A stretch of DNA of 64,000 nucleotides from Neorhizobium galegae (GCF_017877135.1 NZ_JAGIPH010000001.1:496001-560000); one strand, 5' to 3'. Shown: positions 16,636 through 25,877, counted from the first letter of the stretch. Program-made: numbers and translations. Notes: a model not told the origin generated them from the sequence alone.

Positions 16636-18162
16636 TTAGCCGAAGGCTGGATCCGGGGTGCGGCTCACCTGCAGCGCATCGCGGCCCATGGCCTTTGCTG
16701 TATACATGGCGCGGTCGGCGGTCGCCAGAAGCTCTTCCGGTGTGTCGCCGTCGCGCGGATAGAAGGCGACCCCCATGCTGCAGGTGATGGGGATCTCGAT
16801 CCCGTCGACATCGACCGGCTGCGACAGGGTGGAGCGGATTTCGCGCAGGCGCTTCAGCACGCTCGCCTCGTTCTGGTAGATATGGCTGAAGACGATGGCG
16901 AATTCGTCGCCACCGAGCCGCACCACCAGATCGGCCGCCCGCACCAGATGGGTGAGGCGCCCGGCAAGCTGCTTCAGCACTTCGTCGCCCAGCGCATGGC
17001 CAAAGCTGTCGTTGATCCCCTTGAAATTGTCGAGATCGACATAGGCGACCGTCACCTTGCGGCTTTCGCGCGCGGCCTCGCTCAGCGCGCGGCTGAACTG
17101 CGCCCAGAACAGCGTGCGGTTGGGCAGGCCCGTCAGCGGGTCGTGATAGGCCATGTGCTGGATACGCGCTTCGTTCTGCGCCCGCTCGATGGCAATGCCG
17201 CCGAGATCGACCGCCACGGCGGTAAGATCCATTTCGCGCTGCGTCGGCTGGCGGATCGTTTCGGAATAGAGCGCAAACGTGCCGAGCAGCCGCCCGTCGG
17301 CGCTCATGATCGGCGTGGACCAGCAGGAGCGCAGGCGAAACACGGCCGCAAGATCTCTGAAATCCGACCAGAGCGGATCGGTCTCGATATCCTCGACCAC
17401 GACGGCGGCGCGCCGCCAGGCGCAGGTGCCGCAGGAGCCGACGCGCGGGCCGATCGCCACCCCGTCGACCAGCTTGGTATAGGCCATCGGCAGGCTTGGT
17501 GCTGCACCATGGCGCAAATGCTCGCCGGCGTCATCGAGCAGCAGAACGGAGGCGGAAATGCCCTCGAGCTGGCCTTCGATCACCTGGCAGAGGGCATCCA
17601 GCACCAGAGGCAGCGGCTTGCCGCGCGCCACCATTTCGAGCACGCCCGCATGGCCGCGCTGCAGGTCCGCATGGCGCCGCGCCTCGGTGATGTCACGTGA
17701 CAAAACCATCAGGCCGGCGATGGCGCCATCACTGTCGCGCAGGCAGGTGCGGGTCGTTGCAAGCCAGAGTTCGCGGCCGTCCGCCAGCCGCAGCAATTCC
17801 TCGCGCTCGCTGTTTTCGCCGCTCGACATCAGCTGCTGTTCCAGCGTGAAGCGTTCGCGTGCAACCTCATCATCCAGAAAATCGAATTCGGTGCGCCCGA
17901 TCACGCCGGACAGACGATAGCTGCCGGCAAAGGCCAGCACCGCGGCATTGGCGAAGATGAAGCGGCCACGGCGATCCTTCAGGCAGAAGAATTCCGGAAA
18001 ACTATCCAAGAGCGTCGTAGTCTCGAGCGAACGCAGCAGCGAGGCACTGTCGATCCCGTCGATATCATGGGAGGTGGCGACCTGAACCAGATACCGGCAA
18101 AGCGGATCGAGCAGATCGGCAGACGCATCCTGCCCCGCCCGCTGCCCCATGGGTTCGTTCAT
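16636..18162 (-). CDS. Diguanylate cyclase: PAS-GAF-GGDEF
   Basis: A 508-residue soluble signalling protein. A PAS domain at about 50-160 ends V-L-S-R-D-I-T-E, a GAF domain spans about 175-325 and a GGDEF domain spans about 335-500. The active motif G417-G-D-E-F421 is intact. The product-inhibition I-site R408-x-x-D411 lies exactly five residues upstream. It should therefore make c-di-GMP with feedback control. The Cys pair in G-S-C-G-T-C of the GAF domain could bind a cofactor or sense redox, which is inference. Confidence 0.93.
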   Translation of the reverse strand: MNEPMGQRAGQDASADLLDPLCRYLVQVATSHDIDGIDSASLLRSLETTTLLDSFPEFFCLKDRRGRFIFANAAVLAFAGSYRLSGVIGRTEFDFLDDEVARERFTLEQQLMSSGENSEREELLRLADGRELWLATTRTCLRDSDGAIAGLMVLSRDITEARRHADLQRGHAGVLEMVARGKPLPLVLDALCQVIEGQLEGISASVLLLDDAGEHLRHGAAPSLPMAYTKLVDGVAIGPRVGSCGTCAWRRAAVVVEDIETDPLWSDFRDLAAVFRLRSCWSTPIMSADGRLLGTFALYSETIRQPTQREMDLTAVAVDLGGIAIERAQNEARIQHMAYHDPLTGLPNRTLFWAQFSRALSEAARESRKVTVAYVDLDNFKGINDSFGHALGDEVLKQLAGRLTHLVRAADLVVRLGGDEFAIVFSHIYQNEASVLKRLREIRSTLSQPVDVDGIEIPITCSMGVAFYPRDGDTPEELLATADRAMYTAKAMGRDALQVSRTPDPAFG

Positions 18163-18645
18163 CCCTCAGTCTCCCTCATTCGCCTGCCTTGTCCCCGCGC
18201 ACCAGCCTTGTGGTCGGTGCAGGGTTACATGAGAAGTCCGAAATAAGTCTTAGGCTCCATGGTTTGCCGAAGATTGGGATGGAATGGCTTATGCTTTCTT
18301 AACATCCGACCACCCCGGACCGGCCGCTGCGGCGCGACCGGGGGAAGGACTAAGCGGTGCCGTACCGGATCGGCACAGCGGCGCGGGCGCCAGTGCCTGC
18401 CCGTGCCCGACCGCCCGCCGGAACCCGACGCATCATTCGAAACATTGAAGATGATGCGCGCCCCGCAGCGACGATCCGGCATGAAAAAATCCTGCCGCAT
18501 GGCAGAGCGAGGCGGGGTTTCCCGGCTTGCGATCCGGCGCCAAACATTCTCTAACACTGTTTCGCGCCGGCACGCTGCGACAGCCCGCTCCGGCTCTTGC
18601 GCGAGACCGTAACGACCGGCGACAACTGACATGAGGGTTTGATCC
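18163..18645. other. 483-bp gap without a convincing gene
   Basis: Between the divergent cyclase and GST genes. Open frames here overlap one another, lack ribosome-binding sites and show no recognisable domain. The right end contains GAGGGTTTG as the ribosome-binding site of the GST gene. I saw no clear promoter or repeat. Confidence 0.5.
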
Positions 18646-19311
18646 ATGCTGAAAATCTATGGTGCCTATCGTTCGCGGGCTACCCGCACGCTGTGGCTTG
18701 CCGAGGAACTGGGCCTTGCCTTCGAGCATGTGCCGGTGCTGCAGGCCAAGCGGCTCCCCGACCCGACAGGCGCCGATGCGCCGATCAACACGGCCTCTGC
18801 CGCCTTTCTTTCCATCAACCCGATGGGAACCATCCCCTCGATCGATGATGACGGCGTGATCGTGCATGAATCGCTCGCCATCAACCTTTACCTTGCCCGC
18901 AAATATGGCGGCGCGCTTGGGCCGAAGGATCTCGTCGAAGAGGCCGCCATGCTGCAATGGTCGCTGTTTGCCGCAACCGAAATCGAGGCGGTGGCGCTGA
19001 AGATCTCGTCCGCATCGACGCTTGCGCCCTCCGACGAGACGCAGGCAGTGATCGAGACGGCAGCAAAAAGCCTCGCCAAGCCCTTCGATGTTCTGGAAAA
19101 GCATCTTGCCGACAAGAGCTTCACCGTCGGCGACCGCTTTACCGTCGCCGACGTGAACCTTGCCGAAATCGTCCGCTATGCCCAGCCGCATGCGCCGCTG
19201 TTTGAGGAACGGCCGGCCCTGAAAGGCTGGCTGGAGCGGGTGCAGGCCCGCCCCGCCTTCAAGGCGATGTGGGCAAAGCGGCTGGCCGAGCCGGCGGCCG
19301 GGCCTGTCTGA
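18646..19311 (+). CDS. Glutathione S-transferase family protein
   Basis: A 221-residue protein with the thioredoxin-fold N-terminus (M-L-K-I-Y-G-A-Y-R-S-R-A-T-R) and the glutathione-binding loop N-P-M-G-T-I-P-S-I and E-S-L-A-I-N-L-Y-L at about 58-80. A helical C-terminal domain follows, with F-T-V-A-D-V-N near residue 165. Its physiological substrate is unknown. The 3' end overlaps the convergent DUF2087 gene by 53 bp. Confidence 0.9.
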   Translation: MLKIYGAYRSRATRTLWLAEELGLAFEHVPVLQAKRLPDPTGADAPINTASAAFLSINPMGTIPSIDDDGVIVHESLAINLYLARKYGGALGPKDLVEEAAMLQWSLFAATEIEAVALKISSASTLAPSDETQAVIETAAKSLAKPFDVLEKHLADKSFTVGDRFTVADVNLAEIVRYAQPHAPLFEERPALKGWLERVQARPAFKAMWAKRLAEPAAGPV

Positions 19312-19915
19312 ACTCCGCTCTCAGATCCGGCCGGTTGGAGACCCTCGGCACTGCCCTTGCCCTTATGCGCGCTTGCAGATGCTGGATCAGCACAAGGGCG
19401 TCGGCCGGCGGCCGGACTTCCGTTCGCCGGTAGAGCCTGCAATCGGTCGAGCGGGTCATCATGCCCCAATCGACCATTTCGCGGCGCATCAGCACATGAT
19501 CGCCAAAGCCGTTCAGCCGCTTGAGGAGGTCGTTGACCTGCGGTTCCGGCAGTTCGGTGCGCCCCGGCACCAGCGACCAGCACCACCAGAGCGCCAGTTT
19601 CTGCTGCTGCGTCTTCTTCGGCCAGCGGACAAGCACGCCGTTCTCGTCAAAGCAGCGCAGCACCTGCTCGATGCGCCGGTGATCGACCGCCTCCGGTTCC
19701 GGCTGCGGAGGCGGTTCGGGCGCGGCAAGGCGCATCTCGGCGCTGTGCGAGGCCTTCAGGTGCTGGAAATTGCGAAAGCCCGCACCGCGCGCCAGAATGT
19801 TGAGCAGCTCGACATGGCCGGGCTTTCGGCTCTCGTCGGCCTCCAGCGCATGGCGGATGGCTTTCGCCAGTGCCGACACATCCGGCACGGTGATGGACAG
19901 GGGAATTCTCGACAT
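19259..19915 (-). CDS. DUF2087 domain protein
   Basis: A 218-residue protein. The N-terminal part (about 1-50) contains H-V-E-L-L-N-I-L-A-R-G-A-G-F-R-N-F-Q-H-L, a small helical domain seen in several rhizobial proteins. The C-terminal part fits DUF2087, with R-W-P-K-K, then E-P-Q-V-N-D-L-L, then R-R-E-M-V-D-W-G-M-M-T-R-S. DUF2087 domains are thought to be winged-helix-like and occur with regulators. The end is Arg/Pro-rich and overlaps the GST gene. Function unknown. Confidence 0.75.
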   Translation of the reverse strand: MSRIPLSITVPDVSALAKAIRHALEADESRKPGHVELLNILARGAGFRNFQHLKASHSAEMRLAAPEPPPQPEPEAVDHRRIEQVLRCFDENGVLVRWPKKTQQQKLALWWCWSLVPGRTELPEPQVNDLLKRLNGFGDHVLMRREMVDWGMMTRSTDCRLYRRTEVRPPADALVLIQHLQARIRARAVPRVSNRPDLRAEFRQARPPARPAALPTSP

Positions 19916-20090
19916 CGTTTCATCCTCGATATCGTGCCGGACATTCTGTCGGTGGTCACCGTCTTTCCGACCCGGCACGCGGGGACAAACCTCATGCGTT
20001 TTCGGGAAAAGATCCTGGCAGGTTTAGCACTTGACTCTGCGACAAGCGGTGACGCCTGGGTGAACTGCCGACCCCTGGACGAGGATGTTT

Positions 20091-21014
20091 CTACAAGGTG
20101 GCGGCCTTTGCGTCAATCTGGGCCCAGTCGGCCATGGCGTCTGCGAGTTCCTGACGCAGCCAGGCGTCGAAAACGCGCACCTTCTGCGGCCGCCGCGCAC
20201 CGGCGCGGGTCACCAGATAATGGCCCATTCCCGTCGGCGCGCGTTGAGGGAACGGCACGACAAGGCAGTTCTGCCGCACCGCCGCCAGCGCCAGCAGATG
20301 CCAGGCGAGCATCACGCCCTGCCCGGCAATCGCCGCTTCCAGGCAGAGCGATGCCTCGCTGAACACATGGCGCGGCGTCACCCGGCAATCGCCAAGGCCG
20401 GCCGCGTGAAGCCAGAGATCCCAGGAAAACATGGCCTGCCCATCCATCAGGATCGGCAATGTCAACAGATCAGCCGGCTGCGTCAAACCTTTGGCGAGCG
20501 CCGGCGCGCAGACCGGAAACACCACCTGCGGCAGCAGCAGATCCGCCGTGACGCCGGGCCATTCCCCGCGCCCGATCCGCACCCCGACATCGACATCGTC
20601 ACGGGTGAAATCGGCAAGCTTCGACGTCGCGTCGAGCCTGAGGCGGATATCCGGGTAAAGCGCTGCGAACCGGTCGAGCCGCGGCAAGATGAAACGGGAG
20701 GCAAAGACCGGCGCGACCGTGACGGTGAGCAGCGTATCATCCGTTTCCCGCCCGATGGCGACCGCCTGCGACAAGGCTTCGAAGCCGTCCCGCAGCCGCG
20801 CCACGAGCGGTTCGGCACCGGGCGCCAGCACCAGCCCGCGCGAGGTGCGGCCAAAGACCGGCCGGCCCAGCTGCGCCTCGGCCTTGATCACCTGCTGGCT
20901 CACGGCGCCGACGGAGACCCCAAGCTCGGCGGCGGCCGCCTGCATCGAGCCGAGACGGGCAACGCTTTCCAGCGCCCGCAGACCGTTGAGATGGACGAGG
21001 TTGAGGTTCTGCAT
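20091..21014 (-). CDS. LysR-family regulator (GcvA-like)
   Basis: A 307-residue regulator starting M-Q-N-L-N-L-V-H-L-N-G-L-R-A-L-E-S-V-A-R-L-G-S-M-Q-A-A-A. The HTH has V-S-V-G-A-V-S-Q-Q-V, the GcvA/AmpR-like variant. The effector domain carries V-R-I-G-R-G-E-W-P-G. It is divergent from a small 73-residue gene at 21116. GcvA-like proteins next to small DUF1127-type genes are common in rhizobia, so that gene is the likely target. Confidence 0.9.
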   Translation of the reverse strand: MQNLNLVHLNGLRALESVARLGSMQAAAAELGVSVGAVSQQVIKAEAQLGRPVFGRTSRGLVLAPGAEPLVARLRDGFEALSQAVAIGRETDDTLLTVTVAPVFASRFILPRLDRFAALYPDIRLRLDATSKLADFTRDDVDVGVRIGRGEWPGVTADLLLPQVVFPVCAPALAKGLTQPADLLTLPILMDGQAMFSWDLWLHAAGLGDCRVTPRHVFSEASLCLEAAIAGQGVMLAWHLLALAAVRQNCLVVPFPQRAPTGMGHYLVTRAGARRPQKVRVFDAWLRQELADAMADWAQIDAKAATL

Positions 21015-21042
21015 ATAGTTTTTCTACAGCAGGCGCCTGCTT

Positions 21043-21056
21043 TCTTCAATTGAAGA
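21043..21056. promoter_or_regulatory. Perfect 14-bp palindrome TCTTCAATTGAAGA, candidate LysR operator
   Basis: It lies in the 101-bp spacer between the divergent LysR gene and the small gene at 21116, 28 bases from the LysR start. It contains a T-C-A-A-T-T-G-A core. The position fits an autoregulatory LysR site. Confidence 0.5.
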
Positions 21057-21115
21057 CGATGCCCGGTTCGCGGATAACGAGCCTGCAAATAACTCTAATT
21101 TGCGAGGTAGCCGCG

Positions 21116-21337
21116 ATGGCAATTTCAACCCTTTTCCGCAACATCCTGACCTTGGCAACGTGGGCGACCCGCATCGACGGCGCGAACGGCGAGGACATCC
21201 TGCAACATCCGCAGATCCACCGCATGAGCCTGCGCGATCTCGCCGATCTTCCGCTCGGCCAGGTCGCTTTTCAAGTCACGTCTCAGGCCGCGCCGCCGGC
21301 CGCGCAAAACTCTCTGCCGCTGTCACACTGCGCTTGA
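21116..21337 (+). CDS. Small hypothetical protein divergent from LysR
   Basis: A 73-residue protein. The segment H-P-Q-I-H-R-M-S-L-R-D-L-A-D-L-P-L-G near residues 31-48 resembles the pattern of DUF1127-type small proteins associated with GcvA-like regulators. That resemblance is weak because the Arg-rich C-terminus is missing. GCGAGG is 8 bases before the ATG. Function unknown. Confidence 0.55.
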   Translation: MAISTLFRNILTLATWATRIDGANGEDILQHPQIHRMSLRDLADLPLGQVAFQVTSQAAPPAAQNSLPLSHCA

Positions 21338-21372
21338 AGAAAATCTGAACCGCCCGACGGACATCTGTCCGC

Positions 21373-21996
21373 TCAGGCAGCCGCCTCGTCGGCGAGCGCC
21401 TTCTGCACCGACGGACGCTCCTGCATGCGCCGATAGTGATCCTCGACGCGCGGAAACTCGGCGATATCGACGCCATCGCCCTTCAGCCAGCCGGACATCA
21501 CGAAGAGATAGGGGTCAGCGACGGAATAGGCTTCGCCCAGCACCCAGGGGCCCGCCAGCATGCCCTCCTCGATCAGGCGGAAGCAATCGCGCATGGTGGC
21601 GGGCACCTTGCGCTTCATGTCCTCGATCGAGGTCGGCTCATCGGCCCAGCGGGTTGCGCGGCGGCCATGCGCGTGGTTCACATGCACGGTGGAGGCGATG
21701 AAGCTGTTGAAGCCCTGCAGCCGCGCCAGCGCGAAAGGATCGTCGAGCGGGGCCAGCCCCTTGTCCGGCGCCGTCTGGGCGATGAACAACAGGATCGCCA
21801 GCGTTTCCGTCAGCGTGCCCTTCTCCGTCACCAGCGCCGGCACGCGGCCCTTCGGGTTGACCTTCAGATAATGTGCCGAACGCTGCTCGTTTTCCGCAAA
21901 TTTCAGCCGATGCAACGTGAAGGGCAGACCGGAATCGATCAGCGCGATATGGGCGGCAAGCGAACAGGCGCCGGGCGAAAAGAAGAGCGTCAACAT
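21373..21996 (-). CDS. Glutathione S-transferase, beta-class-like
   Basis: A 207-residue GST. The start M-L-T-L-F-F-S-P-G-A-C11-S-L-A places a Cys at the position of the beta-class active-site Cys10. N-P-K-G-R-V-P-A-L and L-T-E-T-L-A-I-L complete the glutathione site. The C-terminal domain contains Y-S-V-A-D-P-Y-L. Probably detoxification or redox chemistry with glutathione; it shares no operon with its neighbours. Confidence 0.9.
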   Translation of the reverse strand: MLTLFFSPGACSLAAHIALIDSGLPFTLHRLKFAENEQRSAHYLKVNPKGRVPALVTEKGTLTETLAILLFIAQTAPDKGLAPLDDPFALARLQGFNSFIASTVHVNHAHGRRATRWADEPTSIEDMKRKVPATMRDCFRLIEEGMLAGPWVLGEAYSVADPYLFVMSGWLKGDGVDIAEFPRVEDHYRRMQERPSVQKALADEAAA

Positions 21997-22057
21997 CAGC
22001 AGTCCTCCAGAATATCGAGGGCAAGGAGTAGCCCATCACCCGGCGCCGGGAAAGTGC

Positions 22058-22420
22058 CTATTCCGTGACGACGCCCGGCACATCCTCCAGCCGGTACCAG
22101 ACGGGCAGGCCCCGCTCCCGGGCAATGCGCACGTCATTGTCGGCCCCCTTGGATTCGCCCGGAAGGCGCAGCACGCCCTCGCAAAGCGCCAGAAGCCGGT
22201 GCGCCACGGGATAGAAGATGTCCTCGTAGAGCGCATCGCCCACCCTCTGTCCGCCGGCGGAGCGCCAGATCGGCAGCGCCACCCATTCGCCGATCATCGG
22301 CACATGGCCTGCCTTGAACAGGGCATGCGAGGGCGCCTCAAGGCGGTGCAGGTTCTCCGCCATCTTCCGGGGATCATCCCCGGTTCCGGAACGATAGGGG
22401 CCGGCAATCAGGATCAGCAT
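22058..22420 (-). CDS. DUF4406-like small protein
   Basis: A 120-residue protein beginning M-L-I-L-I-A-G-P-Y-R-S-G. The A-G-P-Y-R start is characteristic of DUF4406 and nucleoside 2-deoxyribosyltransferase-like folds. The following N-x-x-x-L-x-x-A and L-C-E-G-V-L-R-L-P segments agree. Activity is not established. It is divergent from the DeoR regulator at 22519, which may control it. Confidence 0.7.
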   Translation of the reverse strand: MLILIAGPYRSGTGDDPRKMAENLHRLEAPSHALFKAGHVPMIGEWVALPIWRSAGGQRVGDALYEDIFYPVAHRLLALCEGVLRLPGESKGADNDVRIARERGLPVWYRLEDVPGVVTE

Positions 22421-22518
22421 GATGTGTATCTCCGCACGAAAAATCTTGTTTTCTTGCCTTCAGGACTCAATTCAGGCAATATCACTAGGTTTCGTGCAAT
22501 TTCGTGAAGAGTCAAGCC

Positions 22519-23274
22519 ATGCTGACCAGCCAACGCAAAGCCGTGATCCTCGACCTGCTGCGCCGCGACGGCCAGGTGATTGCCCGCGATCTGGCGCAAT
22601 CGCTCTCTCTGTCGGAGGATACGATCCGCCGCGACCTGCGCGAGATGGCGGCGGAGGGACTGTTGACCCGCGTGCATGGCGGGGCGCTGCCGCTAGCGCC
22701 GGGGCTGCCGGACCTGACGGCCCGGCGTGGCCTTGCAAGCGACGTGAAGGATCGGCTCGGCCGCGCCGCCGTGACGCTGGTCCGGCCGGGCATGACGATC
22801 TTTGTCGATGGTGGTAGCACGCATGCCGCGCTGCTGCGGCACCTGCCGCGCGACATGGCCGTCACCATCCTCACCCACAGCCCGACGATTGCGGCGGATC
22901 TGGAGCATCATGCGGCCAGCGTGGTCCTGATCGGCGGCACGCTCTACAGGCATTCCATGGTGGCGGTCGGCGCGCAGGCCGCCGCGCAGATCGCGTTTCT
23001 CAGCCCAGACATCTTCTTTCTCGGCGTGACCGCGATCCATGCGACACGCGGCCTCTCGACCGGCGATTTCGAGGAAGCCGCGATCAAGCGGCAGATCGCC
23101 GGCCGCGCCGGGGAAACAATTACGCTTGTTACACTGGAAAAGCTGGATGCCACCTCACCGCACGTGATCATGCCCACCGCTCAGCTTTCGACCCTGGTGG
23201 TGCCGGCGGAGACCCGCGAGGATCGCCTTCTCCCCTATCGGCAGGCCGGCATCAAAATCATCGCCGCCGACTGA
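22519..23274 (+). CDS. DeoR-family transcriptional regulator
   Basis: A 251-residue regulator. The N-terminal HTH reads L-T-S-Q-R-K-A-V-I-L-D-L-L and L-S-L-S-E-D-T-I-R-R-D-L-R-E-M, then R-V-H-G-G-A. The C-terminal DeoR sensor domain contains F-V-D-G-G-S-T and F-L-G-V-T-A-I. It typically responds to a phosphorylated sugar. The ATG at 22519 has GAAGAG upstream and gives the usual family N-terminus; a GTG at 22504 is open but less typical. Confidence 0.9.
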   Translation: MLTSQRKAVILDLLRRDGQVIARDLAQSLSLSEDTIRRDLREMAAEGLLTRVHGGALPLAPGLPDLTARRGLASDVKDRLGRAAVTLVRPGMTIFVDGGSTHAALLRHLPRDMAVTILTHSPTIAADLEHHAASVVLIGGTLYRHSMVAVGAQAAAQIAFLSPDIFFLGVTAIHATRGLSTGDFEEAAIKRQIAGRAGETITLVTLEKLDATSPHVIMPTAQLSTLVVPAETREDRLLPYRQAGIKIIAAD

Positions 23275-23432
23275 TCCGGCACCGCAACGTCTGCGTTAGT
23301 GAGCGCATCCGGATGGTTTGCGACGCCTGGCCCCAGGTCGGCGGTGGCATGGCGTCCGGACGATCCGCGGCGCATCGGGACGTCTGCCCCGGACCGCGGC
23401 GCATGATGCGCCCCTGCCACAGGAGATTGCCG

Positions 23433-23849
23433 ATGTTGACCCGCCTGCCGCCCCTTCTTCGCACCCTGCCGCTGGTGCTTGCCATTCTCACCGCTCTTGC
23501 GCTGCCGGCGCGGCCCGAGGGGGACCGATTTTCCAACAGCGACATAGAGCGACTGATCGTCGGCAAGCGCATCTATCTGGCCGCACCGCTGGGCGGCGAG
23601 TTTCCGCTCAACTATCGCCGCTCCGGCACGGTGGATGGCTCCGGCGAAGCGGTCGGCCTCGGGCGCTTCGCCAAGCCGAACGACACCGGCAAATGGTGGA
23701 TTCGCGAAAACCGCCTCTGCCAGCAGTTTTCCACCTGGTACAAGGGCGCGCCGATGTGCTTTGAACTCTACCGGACCGGCGAGCGGACGCTGAAATGGAT
23801 CCGCGACAACGGCCAGACCGGAACCGCCCGGATCGGCGAGACGATCTGA
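23433..23849 (+). CDS. Small secreted hypothetical protein (DUF995-like)
   Basis: A 138-residue protein with a signal peptide (hydrophobic residues about 8-27, ending A-R-P-E). The mature part has T-G-K-W-W-I-R-E-N-R-L-C-Q-Q-F and G-A-P-M-C-F-E-L. Two Cys behind a G-K-W-W motif recall DUF995 proteins; a disulfide is likely. AGGAG lies 7 bases before the ATG. Function unknown. Confidence 0.65.
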   Translation: MLTRLPPLLRTLPLVLAILTALALPARPEGDRFSNSDIERLIVGKRIYLAAPLGGEFPLNYRRSGTVDGSGEAVGLGRFAKPNDTGKWWIRENRLCQQFSTWYKGAPMCFELYRTGERTLKWIRDNGQTGTARIGETI

Positions 23850-23898
23850 ATTTTTACGGTATCCATCCTTGGCGACCGCGCCAGCCCCCCACATCGCG

Positions 23899-23938
23899 TC
23901 TCCCGCGGTGAGAAGATGCCGGCAGGCAGATGAGGGGC
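23899..23938. repeat. Remnant half of a family A repeat
   Basis: GTCTCCCGCGGTGAGAAGAT followed by GCCGGCAGGCAGATGAGGGG matches the right half of the family A core at 13218-13261, with several changes. The left half is absent. It sits between the secreted protein and the asparaginase genes. Confidence 0.55.
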
Positions 23939-23966
23939 GGCACGACGCCTGAAGCCCCCAATAGCA

Positions 23967-24974
23967 TCACGCAAACAGCGCATCCGTCACGCGGATATCG
24001 CCCACGGGAATACCGTTCCAGTTCTTCATGGTGCGGTTGGCCATGCCCAGCAATGTCTCACGGGTCTCGCTGCCCGGCTCGAACTGACGGGCGATCAGCG
24101 CAAAGATCATGGCCTCGGCGGCGCGTGTCGTGCCGTCCTCGCATTTGACGGCAATGGCCACGCCCTGGTCCGGCAGCGCTGCGACGAAGACGCCTTCGGC
24201 GCCGGTCTTGGCAAAGATCTTTCCGGGCGCCACCTGCATCAGGCGCGTGCAGGCGCGCCCGGTGCCGGCCACGTAAAAGGGTTCGGCCATGCAGGCCTCC
24301 ATCAGCCGGCGCGACGCCTTTGCCCGCGAGGCTGAAATCCCTTCGCCGGTCAGCATCCTAGCAAAGCCATGCGCAAGGCCCTTCAGCGGCACGGCATAGG
24401 TTGGGATCGAGCAGCCGTCGGTGCCGCAATTATCTGTGCCGAGGGATGCACCGGTCAGATCCGCCATCACGGCGCGGATTTCCGCCTGCAGCGGATGATC
24501 GTAACCGACATAGCCCTTCTGATCGAAACCGGATTGAACGCAAGTGCAAATGAAGCCGGAATGTTTTCCCGAACAGTTGTTGTGCAGCGCCGTCGGCGCA
24601 TCGAGCGTGCGGGCCTGGTGGATCAGCGTCTGCTGGTCGGATGACCAATGGGCGCCGCATTCCAGCACGGTGAGATCATGGCCGGCCTTTTTCAGCATGC
24701 CGGCCGCCGTTGCCACATGCGCCTCCTCGCCCGAATGCGAGGCGCAGGACAGCGCAAGTTCCGAGGCCGTCAGCCCAAAGGCGTCGGCAGCTCCGCTTTC
24801 GATGAGCGGCAGCGCCTGCATGGCCTTGCAGGCCGAGCGGGGAAACACAGGCTGATCGACATCGCCGAGCGAAAAGACGCTTCTGCCCGCCCCATCCACC
24901 ACCACGGCAATGCCGCGATGGCGGCTTTCGACGCGATTGCCGCGGGTGACTTCGACGGTAACGGGATTTTGCAT
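23967..24974 (-). CDS. Class 3 L-asparaginase (Rhizobium etli ReAV type)
   Basis: A 335-residue enzyme unrelated to the E. coli asparaginases. All residues reported as essential for R. etli ReAV are found one position earlier here: S47-x-x-K50 (beta-lactamase-like dyad), S79, and the zinc set C134, K137 and C188. It hydrolyses L-asparagine to aspartate and ammonia in the cytoplasm. Rhizobia use it to grow on asparagine. No transporter or aspartase gene is adjacent. The closest described homologue is the inducible type II asparaginase family of rhizobia. Confidence 0.92.
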   Translation of the reverse strand: MQNPVTVEVTRGNRVESRHRGIAVVVDGAGRSVFSLGDVDQPVFPRSACKAMQALPLIESGAADAFGLTASELALSCASHSGEEAHVATAAGMLKKAGHDLTVLECGAHWSSDQQTLIHQARTLDAPTALHNNCSGKHSGFICTCVQSGFDQKGYVGYDHPLQAEIRAVMADLTGASLGTDNCGTDGCSIPTYAVPLKGLAHGFARMLTGEGISASRAKASRRLMEACMAEPFYVAGTGRACTRLMQVAPGKIFAKTGAEGVFVAALPDQGVAIAVKCEDGTTRAAEAMIFALIARQFEPGSETRETLLGMANRTMKNWNGIPVGDIRVTDALFA

Positions 24975-25124
24975 GGGAATGCCCTGATGTTGCTGCTTTC
25001 ATCAGGTCATAGCGCGATTGCGTAAGCGGCGCAAAACGATATGGCGGGTGCGCTGGACCTCCCACCCCCGAAGGCACATGCCGGACGGTTGCCCGGACCG
25101 CGCGGCTGTCAGCGACGAACGGAC

Positions 25125-25877
25125 ATGGAAACGCTCAAGATGAAGGCTGTGAAGCGGTTGTTGCTGGCCATTCTGGTGATCTATCTTCTGCCGACCTTCG
25201 CGGCTGCCGGCTGGTGGGCGCTGCAGGACCGGCCGGCGCGCTGGAGCGAGGCGAACTGGGGTTCGGCCGGCATTCTGCCGAGGCCGGATGCCGACGAGGA
25301 CGCCGCCATCTATGTGTTTTCGGCCGCAACCGGCGGGCTGAAAGGCTCCGTGGCCAGCCATGCCTGGATCGTCACGAAGGAAAAGGGCGCGAACGCCTAT
25401 ATGCGCTACGACAAGGTGGGCTGGGGCAATCCGATCCGCCGCAACCATCGCCCCGCCGATGCCTTCTGGTATTCCAACCGGCCGCAACAGGTGGTGGCCA
25501 TCACCGGCCGGCAGGCCGAACTGCTGATCCCGAAGGTCGAAAGCGCCATTTCCGCCTATCCGTATGCGGAACCGGGCGGCTATACGATCTGGCCGGGGCC
25601 CAATTCCAACACCTTCGTCGCCTTCGTGCTGCGCAGCGTGCCCGAGCTTGGCGCGGTGCTGCCGCCGCATGCGGTGGGACGCGACTATCTGCCCGACGGC
25701 GAATTTTTCCACATTGATGACGACTGGCGCGACGTGCATGTGACGCTGCGTGGCCTCATCGGCCTGTCGGCCGGCCTGCGAAGCGGTTTCGAGGTGCATT
25801 TTCTGGGGCTGGTCGCGGGTCTCGATCTTGCCCGTCCCGGCATCAAGATCCCGGCCTTCGGCCGGATCGGCGTGTAA
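25125..25877 (+). CDS. DUF3750 family membrane-anchored protein
   Basis: A 250-residue protein. An N-terminal hydrophobic helix (about 9-28) is followed by a periplasmic domain. Motifs are S-H-A-W-I-V near residue 77, G-W-G-N-P-I-R-R-N-H near 97 and Y-T-I-W-P-G-P-N-S-N-T-F near 150. These match DUF3750, whose His/Asn pattern hints at an NlpC/P60-like peptidase fold, but activity is unproven. The start has no strong ribosome-binding site; 25140 is an alternative. Confidence 0.8.
   Translation: METLKMKAVKRLLLAILVIYLLPTFAAAGWWALQDRPARWSEANWGSAGILPRPDADEDAAIYVFSAATGGLKGSVASHAWIVTKEKGANAYMRYDKVGWGNPIRRNHRPADAFWYSNRPQQVVAITGRQAELLIPKVESAISAYPYAEPGGYTIWPGPNSNTFVAFVLRSVPELGAVLPPHAVGRDYLPDGEFFHIDDDWRDVHVTLRGLIGLSAGLRSGFEVHFLGLVAGLDLARPGIKIPAFGRIGV

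Noticed and set aside
18225-18647. Open frames on both strands in the gap before the GST gene
   Set aside because: They overlap each other, have no ribosome-binding site and encode Arg/Pro-rich sequence without similarity to known domains.
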